From Caballeronia zhejiangensis (GTDB lineage: Bacteria > Pseudomonadota > Gammaproteobacteria > Burkholderiales > Burkholderiaceae): a DNA stretch of 64,000 bases. Within the stretch, counting starts at the first letter, position 1; each line of letters starts with the position of its first letter. The notes under the pieces were generated by a model. That model searched no databases, was not told the origin of the DNA, and was given only the letters and a program-made list of their open reading frames with translations. Shown piece after piece: positions 26,749 through 35,909 of the stretch. The stretch covers positions 1 through 64,000 of the forward strand of contig NZ_JFHD01000015.1 in assembly GCF_000698575.1 (NCBI RefSeq). The letters are read 5' to 3'. The position numbers and the translations under genes were made by a program.

Positions 26749-27243
26749 ATGTTCTCGATTTCCGAAGCCACGCACGCGACCAAGGCCGCGCAATACGACG
26801 ATCTGCTGCAGCAAGCCCGCGCGCTCCTCGCCGATGAAACCGACTTCATCGCCAACGCGGCGAATTTTTCGTCCCTCGTCTATCACACGCTGCCGGATCT
26901 GAACTGGGCCGGCTTCTATCTGTTCGACGGCACCGAACTCGTCGTCGGGCCGTTTCAGGGCAAGCCGGCGTGCGTGCGGATCGCGCTTGGACGCGGCGTC
27001 TGCGGCACGGCGGCGCGCGAACGGCGCACGCAGGTCGTGCCGGACGTGCACGCGTTTCCGGGCCACATCGCCTGCGATTCGGCGTCGCGCTCGGAGATCG
27101 TCGTGCCGCTCGTCGGAAGCGACGGCGCGCTGATCGGCGTGTGGGACGTCGATAGCCCCGTGCCGAACCGCTTCGACGATGAAGACGCGCTCGGCATGGA
27201 AGCGCTGTGCGCCGAGTTCATCGCGCTCGCGTGGAAAAAATGA
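26749..27243 (+). CDS. msrC: Free methionine-(R)-sulfoxide reductase (GAF domain)
   Basis: A 164-residue cytoplasmic GAF-domain enzyme that reduces free methionine R-sulfoxide, using a disulfide relay recharged by thioredoxin. The three conserved cysteines are present as Cys75 (KPACVRIA), Cys85 (GRGVCGTAA) and Cys109 (HIACDSASRSE), with the 10- and 24-residue spacing of the E. coli enzyme (Cys84, 94, 118). LNWAGFYLFDG and IGVWDVDSP are also family landmarks. The ATG at 26749 is chosen because the family starts here; upstream in-frame sequence is unrelated. Confidence 0.92.
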   Translation: MFSISEATHATKAAQYDDLLQQARALLADETDFIANAANFSSLVYHTLPDLNWAGFYLFDGTELVVGPFQGKPACVRIALGRGVCGTAARERRTQVVPDVHAFPGHIACDSASRSEIVVPLVGSDGALIGVWDVDSPVPNRFDDEDALGMEALCAEFIALAWKK

Positions 27244-27369
27244 ACGTCGAAGCAGCGGATAACGGCGCGGCCGCGCTCGTGGAAGCGGCATCGCGCTGAG
27301 AATTTGTCCTGATCGGACGACTGGTCGCGTGCGTCTACAATGGGACGTTTTCATCCGTCTCAAAATTTC

Positions 27370-28353
27370 ATGACGAGCCTCGTCCGTCGCCGCCTGCTTG
27401 CCGCATGCGCCATGAGCGCGTGTGCGTTCGCGCGCGTGCGCGACGTGCGCGCGGCATCGGACAAGGCGACCGTCGCGCTCGTGATGAAGTCGCTCGGCGA
27501 TCCGTTCGTCGTGTCGATGATCGAAGGCGCGCGCAACTATCAGCGCCATTACGCATCGCAGCTCGATCTCACGACGAACGGCACGCTCACCGACAACGAC
27601 GTCGCCGGGCAGATTCACATCGTCGAGTCGCTCATCGAAGCGAAGGTCAACGCGATCGTCATCGCGCCAGCGGATTCGAAGGCGCTGCTGCCGGTGGCGG
27701 CGAAGGCGATCGCGGCGGGCATCATCGTGATCGCCATCGACAATCCTTTCGACGAAGCCGCTCAGGACGCGGCGCGCGTCACGATTCCGTTCGTCGGACC
27801 GGACAGCCGGCGCGGGGCGAGGCTCGTCGGTGGGTATCTCGGCTCGAAGCTGAAGGCGGGCGATGAAGTCGGGATCATCGGCGGGCCGGCGAACGATCGC
27901 AACGCGCAGCAGCGCACGGTCGGCTTCACGGACGCGATGAACGCGGCGGGCATGCGTATCGCCGCCGTGGACAGCGGCGACTGGACCCTCGTGAGCGGCA
28001 AGGCGAGTGCGCTGGAGATGCTCTATGCGCATCCGGACTTGCGCGGCTTGCTCTGCGCGAACGACAACATCGCGATGGGCGCGATCGACGCGATCCGCAT
28101 CGCCGGAAAAAGGGGCCGCGTGCTGGTGACGGGATACAACAACATCGAAACCGTGCAGCCGATGCTCGACGACGGCCGCCTGCTTGCGACCGTCGAGCAA
28201 TTCGGCGCGCGGCAGGCGGTGTTCGGTCTGGATGTCGCGGTGAAGGCGCTCGTGGAGAAGCGGCGGCAGAGAGACTTGTCGCCGTATATGGAAACGCCGG
28301 TGCAACTGGTGACGAGAGGGGCAGCGAAGGGGTTTCGGTTCGGGGCTTCTTAG
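27370..28353 (+). CDS. Orphan sugar-type periplasmic binding protein
   Basis: A 327-residue Peripla_BP_4 protein. The signal segment has a twin-arginine look (LVRRRLLAACA) and a likely cleavage after VRAA. The core matches ribose-type binding proteins: VALVMKSLGDPFVVSMIEGA, AIVIAPADSKALLP, VIAIDNPFD, VGIIGGPANDRNAQQR and GLLCANDNIAMGAIDAI. No permease or ATPase gene accompanies it. It may serve the ABC importer about 2-7 kb away or act as a sensor input. It converges on the FAH-family gene with a 6-base gap. Confidence 0.83.
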   Translation: MTSLVRRRLLAACAMSACAFARVRDVRAASDKATVALVMKSLGDPFVVSMIEGARNYQRHYASQLDLTTNGTLTDNDVAGQIHIVESLIEAKVNAIVIAPADSKALLPVAAKAIAAGIIVIAIDNPFDEAAQDAARVTIPFVGPDSRRGARLVGGYLGSKLKAGDEVGIIGGPANDRNAQQRTVGFTDAMNAAGMRIAAVDSGDWTLVSGKASALEMLYAHPDLRGLLCANDNIAMGAIDAIRIAGKRGRVLVTGYNNIETVQPMLDDGRLLATVEQFGARQAVFGLDVAVKALVEKRRQRDLSPYMETPVQLVTRGAAKGFRFGAS

Positions 28354-28359
28354 AGCGCG

Positions 28360-29532
28360 TTAAACCAGCCCCCGCGCCGCAAGACTCCGATACAGCGCCC
28401 GCACCCCGAACGTCCACGGCTCGATTTCCGTCGACAGCTTCACCGTATTGACGAGCGCGCCGAGACTGGGCGTCGAGATCGTCACGACATCGCCGAGATG
28501 ATGCGTGAAGCCGCCGCCTTCGGTGTCGCGGTCCTTGATCGGCGAGAACATCGTGCCGAGGAACAGCATGAATCCATCCGGATACTGATGATGCGCGCCG
28601 TGCGTCTGCGTGACGAGATCCGCCGGATCGCGGCTGATCTCGCTCATGTGGCTCACGCCTTCGAGCACGAAGCCATCGTCCGCGCCTTCGATGCGCAGCG
28701 ACACGCTCGTCGCGCGCACCGAATCCAGCGTGAAGCGCTCGTCGAAAAGACGCACGAACGGGCCGATCGCGCACGACGCGTTGTTGTCCTTCGCCTTGCC
28801 CAGCAACAGCGCGCTGCGGCCTTCGATATCGCGCAGATTCACGTCGTTGCCGAGCGTCGCGCCGACGATCTCGCCACGCGCATTCACCGCCAGCACGATC
28901 TCCGGCTCCGGGTTGTTCCATTTCGACGTCGGATACAGGCCGACATCCGCGCCGAACCCGACCGACGACATCGGCTGCGACTTCGAAAACACTTCCGCGT
29001 CCGGCCCGATTCCCACTTCCATGTATTGCGACCACGCGCCGCGACGCTCCAGTTCGGCCTTCAGCTTCATCGCGGCGTCCGAGCCGGGCTCGATCTTCGA
29101 CAGATCCGCGCCGATCAGCTTGTTGATCGTGTCGCGCACTTCCTGCGCGCGGCTTGCGTCGCCGCCCGCCTGCTCTTCGATGACGCGCTCCAGCAAACTC
29201 ACCGCGAACGTGACGCCGCACGCCTTCACCGCCTGCACGTCGCAGGGTGCGAGCAGGCGCAGGCCGCCGGCGGATGCATCGAGCGTCGCTTGCAGCAGAT
29301 CCTGAACGTTGCCGAGATGCTCGCCTTCGGCGTTGCGGGCGATGTCGAGCGCATCGGCGTGATCGAAGAGGTCGGCGGTGGTCGGCGCGGCGCGCGTGAT
29401 GTCGAACACTTCGCCCTTGCGCACCGCGACGACGGCGGGACCGTTCACGGGCGCAGGGCGCCAGACACGGCCGATCAGCACGGCGTCGGCGAAATCTTCG
29501 GGCAGACAGGAGGAGACGTTGACGGTTTGCAT
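28360..29532 (-). CDS. Fumarylacetoacetate hydrolase-family enzyme
   Basis: A 390-residue protein whose C-terminal two thirds are an FAH-type domain. Visible landmarks are YPTSKWNNPEPEIVL and GNDVNLRDIEGR, typical of the acidic metal-binding region, and GGGFTHHLGDVVTISTP near the end. Family members cleave or dehydrate beta-diketo acids or 2-keto-3-deoxy sugar acids; the length and N-terminal extension fit those found in sugar-acid or aromatic catabolism rather than true fumarylacetoacetase. It is divergent from an IclR regulator that probably controls it. Confidence 0.8.
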   Translation of the reverse strand: MQTVNVSSCLPEDFADAVLIGRVWRPAPVNGPAVVAVRKGEVFDITRAAPTTADLFDHADALDIARNAEGEHLGNVQDLLQATLDASAGGLRLLAPCDVQAVKACGVTFAVSLLERVIEEQAGGDASRAQEVRDTINKLIGADLSKIEPGSDAAMKLKAELERRGAWSQYMEVGIGPDAEVFSKSQPMSSVGFGADVGLYPTSKWNNPEPEIVLAVNARGEIVGATLGNDVNLRDIEGRSALLLGKAKDNNASCAIGPFVRLFDERFTLDSVRATSVSLRIEGADDGFVLEGVSHMSEISRDPADLVTQTHGAHHQYPDGFMLFLGTMFSPIKDRDTEGGGFTHHLGDVVTISTPSLGALVNTVKLSTEIEPWTFGVRALYRSLAARGLV

Positions 29533-29586
29533 GAATGCGATGACAGGCGGGAAAGGAATGCCGATCGTAGCCCGCGTGTCGAAGAG

Positions 29587-29622
29587 TGTCCATTGGGTTG
29601 ATTAAATGTCCAACCCGTTGGA
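29587..29622. promoter_or_regulatory. Operator-like repeats between FAH and IclR genes
   Basis: In the divergent promoter gap TGTCCA occurs at 29587-29592 and again exactly 20 bases later at 29607-29612, on the same face of the helix. The second copy is part of a palindrome TCCAAC-CC-GTTGGA (29609-29622) that ends 11 bases before the IclR start. This fits an IclR dimer or tetramer site controlling both genes. Confidence 0.55.
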
Positions 29623-29633
29623 ATAATGCGGTC

Positions 29634-30380
29634 ATGGAAAAAACTTACGACGTTCCCGCGCTGCGCCGCGCCAGCGACATTCTCGAAGCGCTCGCCGCCG
29701 CCGCGAAACCGGTGCGTGCGGCCGCGCTCGCGGAACAAACCGGCCTCTCGCGCAGCACGCTTTATCTGATGCTGGAAACGCTCGCGCGCATGCAATGGAT
29801 CGAAAAGCGCGACGACGGCTACATGATCGGCGTCGGTCTCTTCGAGCTCGGCAACGCCTATGTGCGGCACGACAAGCTGCAAGCCGCGTTTCGCGAAGGC
29901 GCCGGCGCGTTCATCAACAAGCACAACGAGGTCGTGCAGCTCGCCGTGCTCGACGGCGTGCAGGTTGTCTACATCGCGCGCGAGGACGCGCATCGTCCGG
30001 TGCGGCTCGTGTCGGATCTCGGCTCGCGTCTGCCCGCGCATTGCTGCGCGCTCGGCAAGGCGCTGCTGTCCGGAATGACCGATGAAGCCGTGATCGAGCG
30101 CCTGCCCGACCGTCTCGAAGCGGTGACGCCGCGCACCATCACGCGGCGCGCGGCGCTACTGCGCGAACTCGCGTCGATTCGCGCGAGCGGTCTCGCGGTC
30201 GAGCGCGAGGAAGTCGCGGAAGGCCTCGCGTGTTTCGCGGCTTACGTCGGGATGACGCCGGCGGGCAAGCGCGTCGCGGTATCGACGAGCGTGCCGGTCG
30301 GCCGGCTCGATCCGAAACGTGAGAAGCAGATTTCGATCGGTATCGTGCAGCTTGCAGCTCACTTGCGCGGCGCGCTCTGA
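29634..30380 (+). CDS. IclR-family transcriptional regulator
   Basis: A 248-residue regulator. Residues 5-70 are the IclR winged helix-turn-helix (ALAEQTGLSRSTLYLMLETL), and the rest is the effector domain with AHCCALGKALLSGM and REEVAEGLACFAAYV. ATG at 29634. It is divergent from the FAH-family gene, with operator-like repeats between them. Its 3' end overlaps the convergent Usp gene by 22 bases. The likely effector is an intermediate of the FAH enzyme's pathway (inference). Confidence 0.87.
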   Translation: MEKTYDVPALRRASDILEALAAAAKPVRAAALAEQTGLSRSTLYLMLETLARMQWIEKRDDGYMIGVGLFELGNAYVRHDKLQAAFREGAGAFINKHNEVVQLAVLDGVQVVYIAREDAHRPVRLVSDLGSRLPAHCCALGKALLSGMTDEAVIERLPDRLEAVTPRTITRRAALLRELASIRASGLAVEREEVAEGLACFAAYVGMTPAGKRVAVSTSVPVGRLDPKREKQISIGIVQLAAHLRGAL

Positions 30381-30901
30381 CGATGTGATACGCGCGTGCC
30401 AGCGCAGGCCGACGAAGCGGCGACGCGCGCGTTATCGGTTCCTGCGGAAAGCGGTGCGCTCGCGTGCGCCGCGATCAGCACGTCGCATGTTGCGTGCGAG
30501 CACACCACATCGCGCAGACGCGCTTCGCCGTGCCGCCAGCCGGCTTCCGCCTCGCCGCCGAGCACGATCAGATCCGCGCCCGCCGCCTTCGCCTCGCGCG
30601 CGATCAGTTCGCCGACGCTCGTGCCGTCGAGCGGCTGCGTGACGCTGCGCGCAATGCCGTCGATGCCCGCGCTATCGATCAATCGCGCCGCATAGCGCGT
30701 GACGGCACGCGCGTGATCCTCGATGACATCGAGCGTTTCGCCCGGATTGCTGTCGGCGGTGACGATGGCCCACCACGGCGCCTGATCGACGATGTGCAGC
30801 GCGGTCAGCCGCGCGTTGCAGTCGCGGGCGCGCGTGATGGCGGTGGTCAGGGCGCTTTCGCTGAGGCTCGTGCCGACCGCGACGAGAATGTGCTTGTACA
30901 T
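30359..30901 (-). CDS. Universal stress protein, UspA family
   Basis: A 180-residue protein. It begins MYKHILVAVGTSLSE, the Usp start, preceded by GGAG. The fold continues with ALHIVDQAPWWAI and ADLIVLGGEAEAG. The ATP-binding loop G-x2-G-x9-G(S/T) is degenerate here (GEAEAGWRHGEARLRDV), so nucleotide binding is doubtful. A polar tail of about 30 residues extends beyond the usual end and overlaps the IclR gene. Expected role: stress adaptation in the cytoplasm. Confidence 0.8.
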   Translation of the reverse strand: MYKHILVAVGTSLSESALTTAITRARDCNARLTALHIVDQAPWWAIVTADSNPGETLDVIEDHARAVTRYAARLIDSAGIDGIARSVTQPLDGTSVGELIAREAKAAGADLIVLGGEAEAGWRHGEARLRDVVCSHATCDVLIAAHASAPLSAGTDNARVAASSACAGTRVSHRQSAPRK

Positions 30902-31174
30902 GATGAGTCTCCGTCTGTTTGGTTCAGAGCGGATGATCGGCTCGCAAAGTTAGCGGGAAATGAGCGCGCAATTGCATCTTTTACAAAGCGGCTTGAATCG
31001 CTGGCCATTGCGCCCGCGCCGCTGCGCCTTCGCGTATCGAAACCGTAAGGGAATACCGTTTGCTGATGGTGTGCCTTCCGAATGCCTCCATCGAGCGTCC
31101 GAGCGCTCCGGCATTCGCGCAACTTCGCCCGGCGTTCGTCCGGGTCTCACCCGATTACCCGATAGCGAGCGGCG

Positions 31175-32314
31175 ATGTCAGACCGAGACGACTCCGATAC
31201 TCAAGACGAAGCGCGCGAGAATGAGCGCAAGGACGCGAAAGACGACGGCGACAAAGCGAAAGACAAAGCGCGCAAGAAGCCCGGCAAAAAGCCGCTGATC
31301 ATTCTGGGCGTCGTCGTCGTGGTGCTGGCGATCGGCGCGTTCGTCTGGTGGTTCCTGACGCGCAATCAGGTCAGCACCGACGACGCCTACACCGACGGCG
31401 ATGCCGTCACGATCGCGCCGAAGGTATCGGGCTATGTCGTGACGATGAACATCGACGACAACCGCTTCGTGCACAAAGGCGATCTGCTCATCAGGATCGA
31501 TCCGCGCGATTATCAGGCGCAACTCGATCAGGCCAACGCGCAGCTCGGTCTCGCGCAGGCGCAACTGCACGCGGCGCAAACGCAGCTCGAAGTGGCGCGC
31601 GTGCAGTATCCAGCGCAGCTCGCAGAGGCCCAGGCGCAGGAGCTCAACGCGCGCGCCAATCTCGCGCAGGCGAGCGCGGCGTACGAGCGGCAGCATTCCG
31701 TCGATATCCGCGCGACGTCGCAACAAAACATCGACACCGCGGACGCGCAGCAAAAGAGCGCGCAGGCGAACGTCGCGCAGGCGCGTGCGCAGGTCCGCAC
31801 CGCGAGCCTCGTGCCGCAGCAGATCGCGCAAGTCGTGGCGACCGTCGAGGAGCGGCGTCAGCAAGTGCGGCAGGCGCAGGCGCAAGTCGAATCGGCGCAA
31901 CTGAATCTCTCGTACACGGAACTGCGCGCGCCCGCCGATGGCTGGATCACGAAGCGCAACGTGCAATACGGCACGTTCCTGCAGGCGGGCACGTCGATAC
32001 TTTCGCTCGTCACGACGCGCGTCTGGATCAGCGCGAACTTCAAGGAGTCGCAACTGGATCGGATGCAGCCGGGCGACAAGGTCGATATCGACGTCGATGC
32101 GTATCCCGACATGAAGCTGCACGGCCACGTCGACAGCGTGCAGCTCGGCAGCGGCTCGCGCTTCTCCGCGTTCCCCGCCGAAAACGCGACGGGCAACTTC
32201 GTGAAGATCGTGCAGCGCGTGCCGGTGAAGATCGTCATCGACGATGGATTGAAGCCGGGCACATCGCTGCCGCTCGGGCTTTCGGTCGTGCCGACCGTCA
32301 TGCTGCGCCATTGA
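31175..32314 (+). CDS. emrA: EmrA/HlyD-type membrane fusion protein
   Basis: A 379-residue periplasmic adaptor. A charged Lys/Asp/Glu-rich cytoplasmic tail (1-38) leads to one membrane anchor (about 40-62), then STDDAYTDGDAVTIAPKVSGYV opens the biotinyl-lipoyl-like domain. A long Gln/Ala-rich helical hairpin (about 110-235) and a C-terminal beta-barrel segment follow. It links EmrB to the outer-membrane channel. The gap to emrB is 4 bases. About 270 bases upstream hold the promoter, which I cannot resolve. Confidence 0.88.
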   Translation: MSDRDDSDTQDEARENERKDAKDDGDKAKDKARKKPGKKPLIILGVVVVVLAIGAFVWWFLTRNQVSTDDAYTDGDAVTIAPKVSGYVVTMNIDDNRFVHKGDLLIRIDPRDYQAQLDQANAQLGLAQAQLHAAQTQLEVARVQYPAQLAEAQAQELNARANLAQASAAYERQHSVDIRATSQQNIDTADAQQKSAQANVAQARAQVRTASLVPQQIAQVVATVEERRQQVRQAQAQVESAQLNLSYTELRAPADGWITKRNVQYGTFLQAGTSILSLVTTRVWISANFKESQLDRMQPGDKVDIDVDAYPDMKLHGHVDSVQLGSGSRFSAFPAENATGNFVKIVQRVPVKIVIDDGLKPGTSLPLGLSVVPTVMLRH

Positions 32315-32318
32315 CATC

Positions 32319-33905
32319 ATGAGCGACAGCACCGCGGAACACGACCACAGCGGCTGGAAGCCGAGCGCGAATCCGTGGCTCATCGCCGTGGTCGTCACGC
32401 TCGCGGCGTTCATGGAAGTGCTCGACACGACCATCGTGAACGTCGCGCTGCCGCACATTTCCGGCACGATGTCCGCGAGCTACGACGAAGCGACGTGGAC
32501 ACTCACGTCCTATCTCGTCGCGAACGGCATCGTGCTGCCGCTTTCGGCGTACTTCTCGAAGATACTCGGGCGCAAGCGCTACTTTCTCATCTGCATCGGG
32601 GCGTTCACGGTCTGCTCGTTCATGTGCGGCATCGCGTCGAATCTCGGTGAACTGATCGTCTTCCGGATTCTGCAGGGCTTCTTCGGCGGCGGCCTGCAAC
32701 CGAGCCAGCAATCGATCATTCTCGATACCTTTCCGCCCGAGCAGCGCGGCCGCGCGTTCTCGATCTCGGCGGTCGCGATCGTCGTCGCGCCGGTGCTCGG
32801 ACCGACGCTCGGCGGCTGGATCACCGATAACTTCACCTGGCGCTGGGTCTTTCTCATCAACGTGCCGGTGGGCGTGCTGACGACCATCGCGGTGATGCAG
32901 TTCGTCGAAGATCCGCCGTGGGAAAAACGGCAAGATCCGAAGAAGATCGGCATCGATGTGGTCGGCATCAGTCTCATCGCGCTCGGGCTCGGCTGTCTGC
33001 AAGTATTTCTCGATCGCGGCGAGGACGACGACTGGTTCGCGTCGAACTTCATCGTGACGTTCGCGGTGCTCGCGGCGGTAGGCATCGTCGGCGCGACATT
33101 CTGGCTGCTGTACGCGAAGCGGCCCGTCGTCGATCTTCGCGTGATGAAAGATCGCAACTTCGCGCTCGGTTCGGCGGCTATCGTCGGATTCGCATCGGTG
33201 CTGTACGGCAGCGCCGTGCTGATACCGCAGCTCGCGCAACAGCAGCTCGGCTACACGGCGACGCTCGCGGGCCTCGTGCTCTCGCCGGGCGCGATCTGCA
33301 TCGTGTTCCTGATTCCCGTCGTCAGCAAGCTGATGAACGTGATTCAGACGCGCTTTCTCGTCGCGTTCGGCTTCTTTCTGATGGGATGCGCGCTCTTGTA
33401 TTCGCATCATCTCGTGCCGAACGTCGATTACGTGACGCTGACGAAGATGCGCAGCGCCCAATCCATCGGCATCGGCTTTCTGTTCGTGCCGGTCACGACG
33501 CTCGCGTATCTGTCACTGCCGAAGTCGCTCAACAACGATGCCTCCGCGCTCTTCACGATGTTTCGCAACGTCGCGGGATCGATCGGCATCTCGCTTGCGA
33601 CCGCGATGATCCGCGAGCGCACGCAGGCGAACATGGCGCATATGGTCGAGCATCTGACGCCGCTCAATCAGCCGTACAACGAGTCGGTGCAACGCATCGC
33701 GCGCACGCTGATGGACAGTGGCCAGACGATGTCGCAAGCGATGTCCGCCGCGACCGGGCAGATGTACAAGACGCTCGTATCGCAGGCGACCATCCTCGCG
33801 TATCTCGACGTGTTCGCCGCGTGCGCGATCTTCGCGTTCATGTTCATACCGCTCACGTTTTTCTTTTCGCCCGTGAAGGCTTCGGGCCAGGCGGGAGGGC
33901 ATTGA
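32319..33905 (+). CDS. emrB: EmrB-type MFS multidrug efflux pump (DHA2 family)
   Basis: A 528-residue inner-membrane pump with 14 predicted segments. Family landmarks are FMEVLDTTIVNVALPHI in segment 1, WTLTSYLVANGIVLPLS, GRKRYFLICIGAFT and the antiporter motif LGPTLGGWITDNFTWRW. It exports hydrophobic toxic compounds using the proton gradient, with EmrA and the NodT-type channel encoded on either side. The stop and next start are 1 base apart. Confidence 0.92.
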   Translation: MSDSTAEHDHSGWKPSANPWLIAVVVTLAAFMEVLDTTIVNVALPHISGTMSASYDEATWTLTSYLVANGIVLPLSAYFSKILGRKRYFLICIGAFTVCSFMCGIASNLGELIVFRILQGFFGGGLQPSQQSIILDTFPPEQRGRAFSISAVAIVVAPVLGPTLGGWITDNFTWRWVFLINVPVGVLTTIAVMQFVEDPPWEKRQDPKKIGIDVVGISLIALGLGCLQVFLDRGEDDDWFASNFIVTFAVLAAVGIVGATFWLLYAKRPVVDLRVMKDRNFALGSAAIVGFASVLYGSAVLIPQLAQQQLGYTATLAGLVLSPGAICIVFLIPVVSKLMNVIQTRFLVAFGFFLMGCALLYSHHLVPNVDYVTLTKMRSAQSIGIGFLFVPVTTLAYLSLPKSLNNDASALFTMFRNVAGSIGISLATAMIRERTQANMAHMVEHLTPLNQPYNESVQRIARTLMDSGQTMSQAMSAATGQMYKTLVSQATILAYLDVFAACAIFAFMFIPLTFFFSPVKASGQAGGH

Positions 33906-33906
33906 G

Positions 33907-35454
33907 ATGAAGCTGCGTCCAATCATTCCGTTCATTCCGATGTTCGCGCTCGCATTGAGCGCGTGCGCGGTCGGCCCGGATTTCACGCCGCCGAAGGCCG
34001 ATGTTCCCGATAACTGGAGCGACACGCAGCGCGCGCAGAACGCGCCGGACGATCCGCGCGTGCCCCATGCCGACGCGCCATCGACGGCGCAGACTTCCGC
34101 CGATCCCGATCCGCGCTGGTGGAAGCAGTTCAACGATGCGACGCTCGATGCGCTGATCGAACGCGCCATCGCGGGCAATCTCGATTTGCAGAGCGCGGTG
34201 CTGCGCATCGCGGCGGCGCGGGAAGAGAGCGTGTCGGCGGCGGCGCAGGGCTTGCCGCAGTTGAGCGCGAATGCGAGCGTGAAGCGTCAGCAACTCGGCT
34301 TGAAAGGCCTGCTCGAATCGCAAGGCGTGTACGACAAGCTCGACGGTCTCGGCGCGAACGGCGCGCAGATCCGTCAGGGACTCGATTCCGCGACCGGTCC
34401 GGTCACGCTGTTTCAGGACGGCTTCGACGCATCGTGGGAACTCGATCTTTTTGGCCGCGTGCGGCGTTCGGTGGAATCGGCGAATGCGCAGACGCAGGCT
34501 GAAATCGAAAGTCGCAACGACGCGCTCGTTTCGCTCGAATCGGAAGTCGCACGCACGTATGCGCAATTGCGCGGCGCGCAGGCGATCAAGCAGATCACAC
34601 TCGCCGAGATCGACGCCGAAGAGCAGATTCTCGATCTCACGCGCGAACAGGCACGCGTCGGCCTGACGAGCCAGCAGGACGTGCAGAGCGCGAGCGCGCA
34701 AGTCGGATCGTTGCAGGCGCAACTGCCGACGCTCGATGCGCAAATCGCGCAGGCGATGAACGGTCTCGCCGTGCTGACCGGCAACGCGCCGGGCACGCTC
34801 GACGCGGAACTGTCCGATGCGCGCGCGTTGCCGCCGGTGCCGCCGGTCGTGCCGATCGGCTTGCCGTCGACGCTCGCGCGCCGTCGTCCAGACATTCGCC
34901 GCGCGGAGGCGCAACTGCATTCCGCGACCGCTGAAGTCGGCGTCGCGGTGGCGCAGATGTATCCGGATATCTCACTAACTGGGCAGGTCGGCACGCGTGC
35001 AACGAAGGCGCGCTATCTCGCGCATTGGTCGAGCCTGTTCTGGTCGGTCGGGCCGAGCATTTCGCTGCCGATTTTCGAAGGCGGCGCGTTGCGCGCGAAC
35101 GTGCGCGTGGCGAAGGCGCAGGCGGGGCAAGCGGCGTTGCAGTATCGGCAGACGGTGCTCAACGCGTTGCAGGAAGTAGATAACGCGCTGGTTTCGTATC
35201 GGACCGAACAGGACCGGCGCGCGGCGCTCACGCGCACGGTCGAGGCGAATCGCGTCAGCCTGCAACTCGCGACGGACAGTTATCGCAAAGGGCTCGCGCC
35301 TTTCGTGACCGTGCTCGATGCCGAACGTCAGCTTGCGCAGACGCGCGAGCAGCTCGCGCAATCGACCGTCAACGTGACGACCGATCTCATCGCCGTGTAC
35401 AAGTCGCTCGGCGGCGGATGGCAGGACGACGCATCCGCGACCGCGCAAAACTAA
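33907..35454 (+). CDS. NodT-family outer-membrane efflux channel lipoprotein
   Basis: A 515-residue TolC-like protein. The signal peptide ends in a lipobox with Cys19 (ALSACAVGPDF), and the VGPDFTPP start is characteristic of NodT/OprM lipoproteins. Two OEP repeats follow, with GNLDLQSAVLRI, DASWELDLFGRVRRSVESANA, ARRRPDIRRAEAQLHSATA and LDAERQLAQTREQLAQS. It completes a three-part efflux system with EmrA and EmrB. The stop overlaps the convergent 79-aa gene by 4 bases. Confidence 0.92.
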   Translation: MKLRPIIPFIPMFALALSACAVGPDFTPPKADVPDNWSDTQRAQNAPDDPRVPHADAPSTAQTSADPDPRWWKQFNDATLDALIERAIAGNLDLQSAVLRIAAAREESVSAAAQGLPQLSANASVKRQQLGLKGLLESQGVYDKLDGLGANGAQIRQGLDSATGPVTLFQDGFDASWELDLFGRVRRSVESANAQTQAEIESRNDALVSLESEVARTYAQLRGAQAIKQITLAEIDAEEQILDLTREQARVGLTSQQDVQSASAQVGSLQAQLPTLDAQIAQAMNGLAVLTGNAPGTLDAELSDARALPPVPPVVPIGLPSTLARRRPDIRRAEAQLHSATAEVGVAVAQMYPDISLTGQVGTRATKARYLAHWSSLFWSVGPSISLPIFEGGALRANVRVAKAQAGQAALQYRQTVLNALQEVDNALVSYRTEQDRRAALTRTVEANRVSLQLATDSYRKGLAPFVTVLDAERQLAQTREQLAQSTVNVTTDLIAVYKSLGGGWQDDASATAQN

Positions 35455-35690
35455 CATCTGCGCTTTTTCCAGTCGTAGTCGGCGGGCGGATCGGCGACGC
35501 CGGGCTTGCCGACCGAATGCGGGTTTTCACTGCATAGCGTGACGAAGCCGATGTTCTCGCCAGCGGCTTGACGGCGGCGCAGGTCTTCGGCGAAGCGCAG
35601 CGCATCGGCGAGCGCGTTCGCATCGAAGCGCTTGTAGCGTGCCGCGCCTTCGGCGTCAGGGTTGTCGCCAAGCCAATACACGACGAACAT
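35451..35690 (-). CDS. Conserved-looking small protein of unknown function
   Basis: A 79-residue soluble protein with GAGAGG before its ATG at 35690. It starts MFVVYWLGDNPDAEGAARYK, has a helical Arg/Ala-rich middle, then VTLCSENPHSVGKPGVADPP, and ends in a basic WKKRRC tail. The clear ribosome site, codon use and full containment up to a 4-base stop overlap (CTAA, 35451-35454) with the efflux channel gene support a real gene. I do not know its function. Confidence 0.65.
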   Translation of the reverse strand: MFVVYWLGDNPDAEGAARYKRFDANALADALRFAEDLRRRQAAGENIGFVTLCSENPHSVGKPGVADPPADYDWKKRRC

Positions 35691-35909
35691 CGATTAGCCT
35701 CTCGTTTGGAGATGAATGCACCATCGTCGACGCTCATGCGACGACGATGCAAATCCTGCACGGCGCGCGTGCATCGACGCGCCGCGACAGCCACCGGGTA
35801 ATCCCGAAGTGTAACGTCGGCGCGCCGCATGCCGCCTGACGCCACGCTTTTGCGGGCCCGCGAGGGAATGATCGTTGCTCTCATCTCCGTTCATTCCGAG
35901 GCCCGAACG

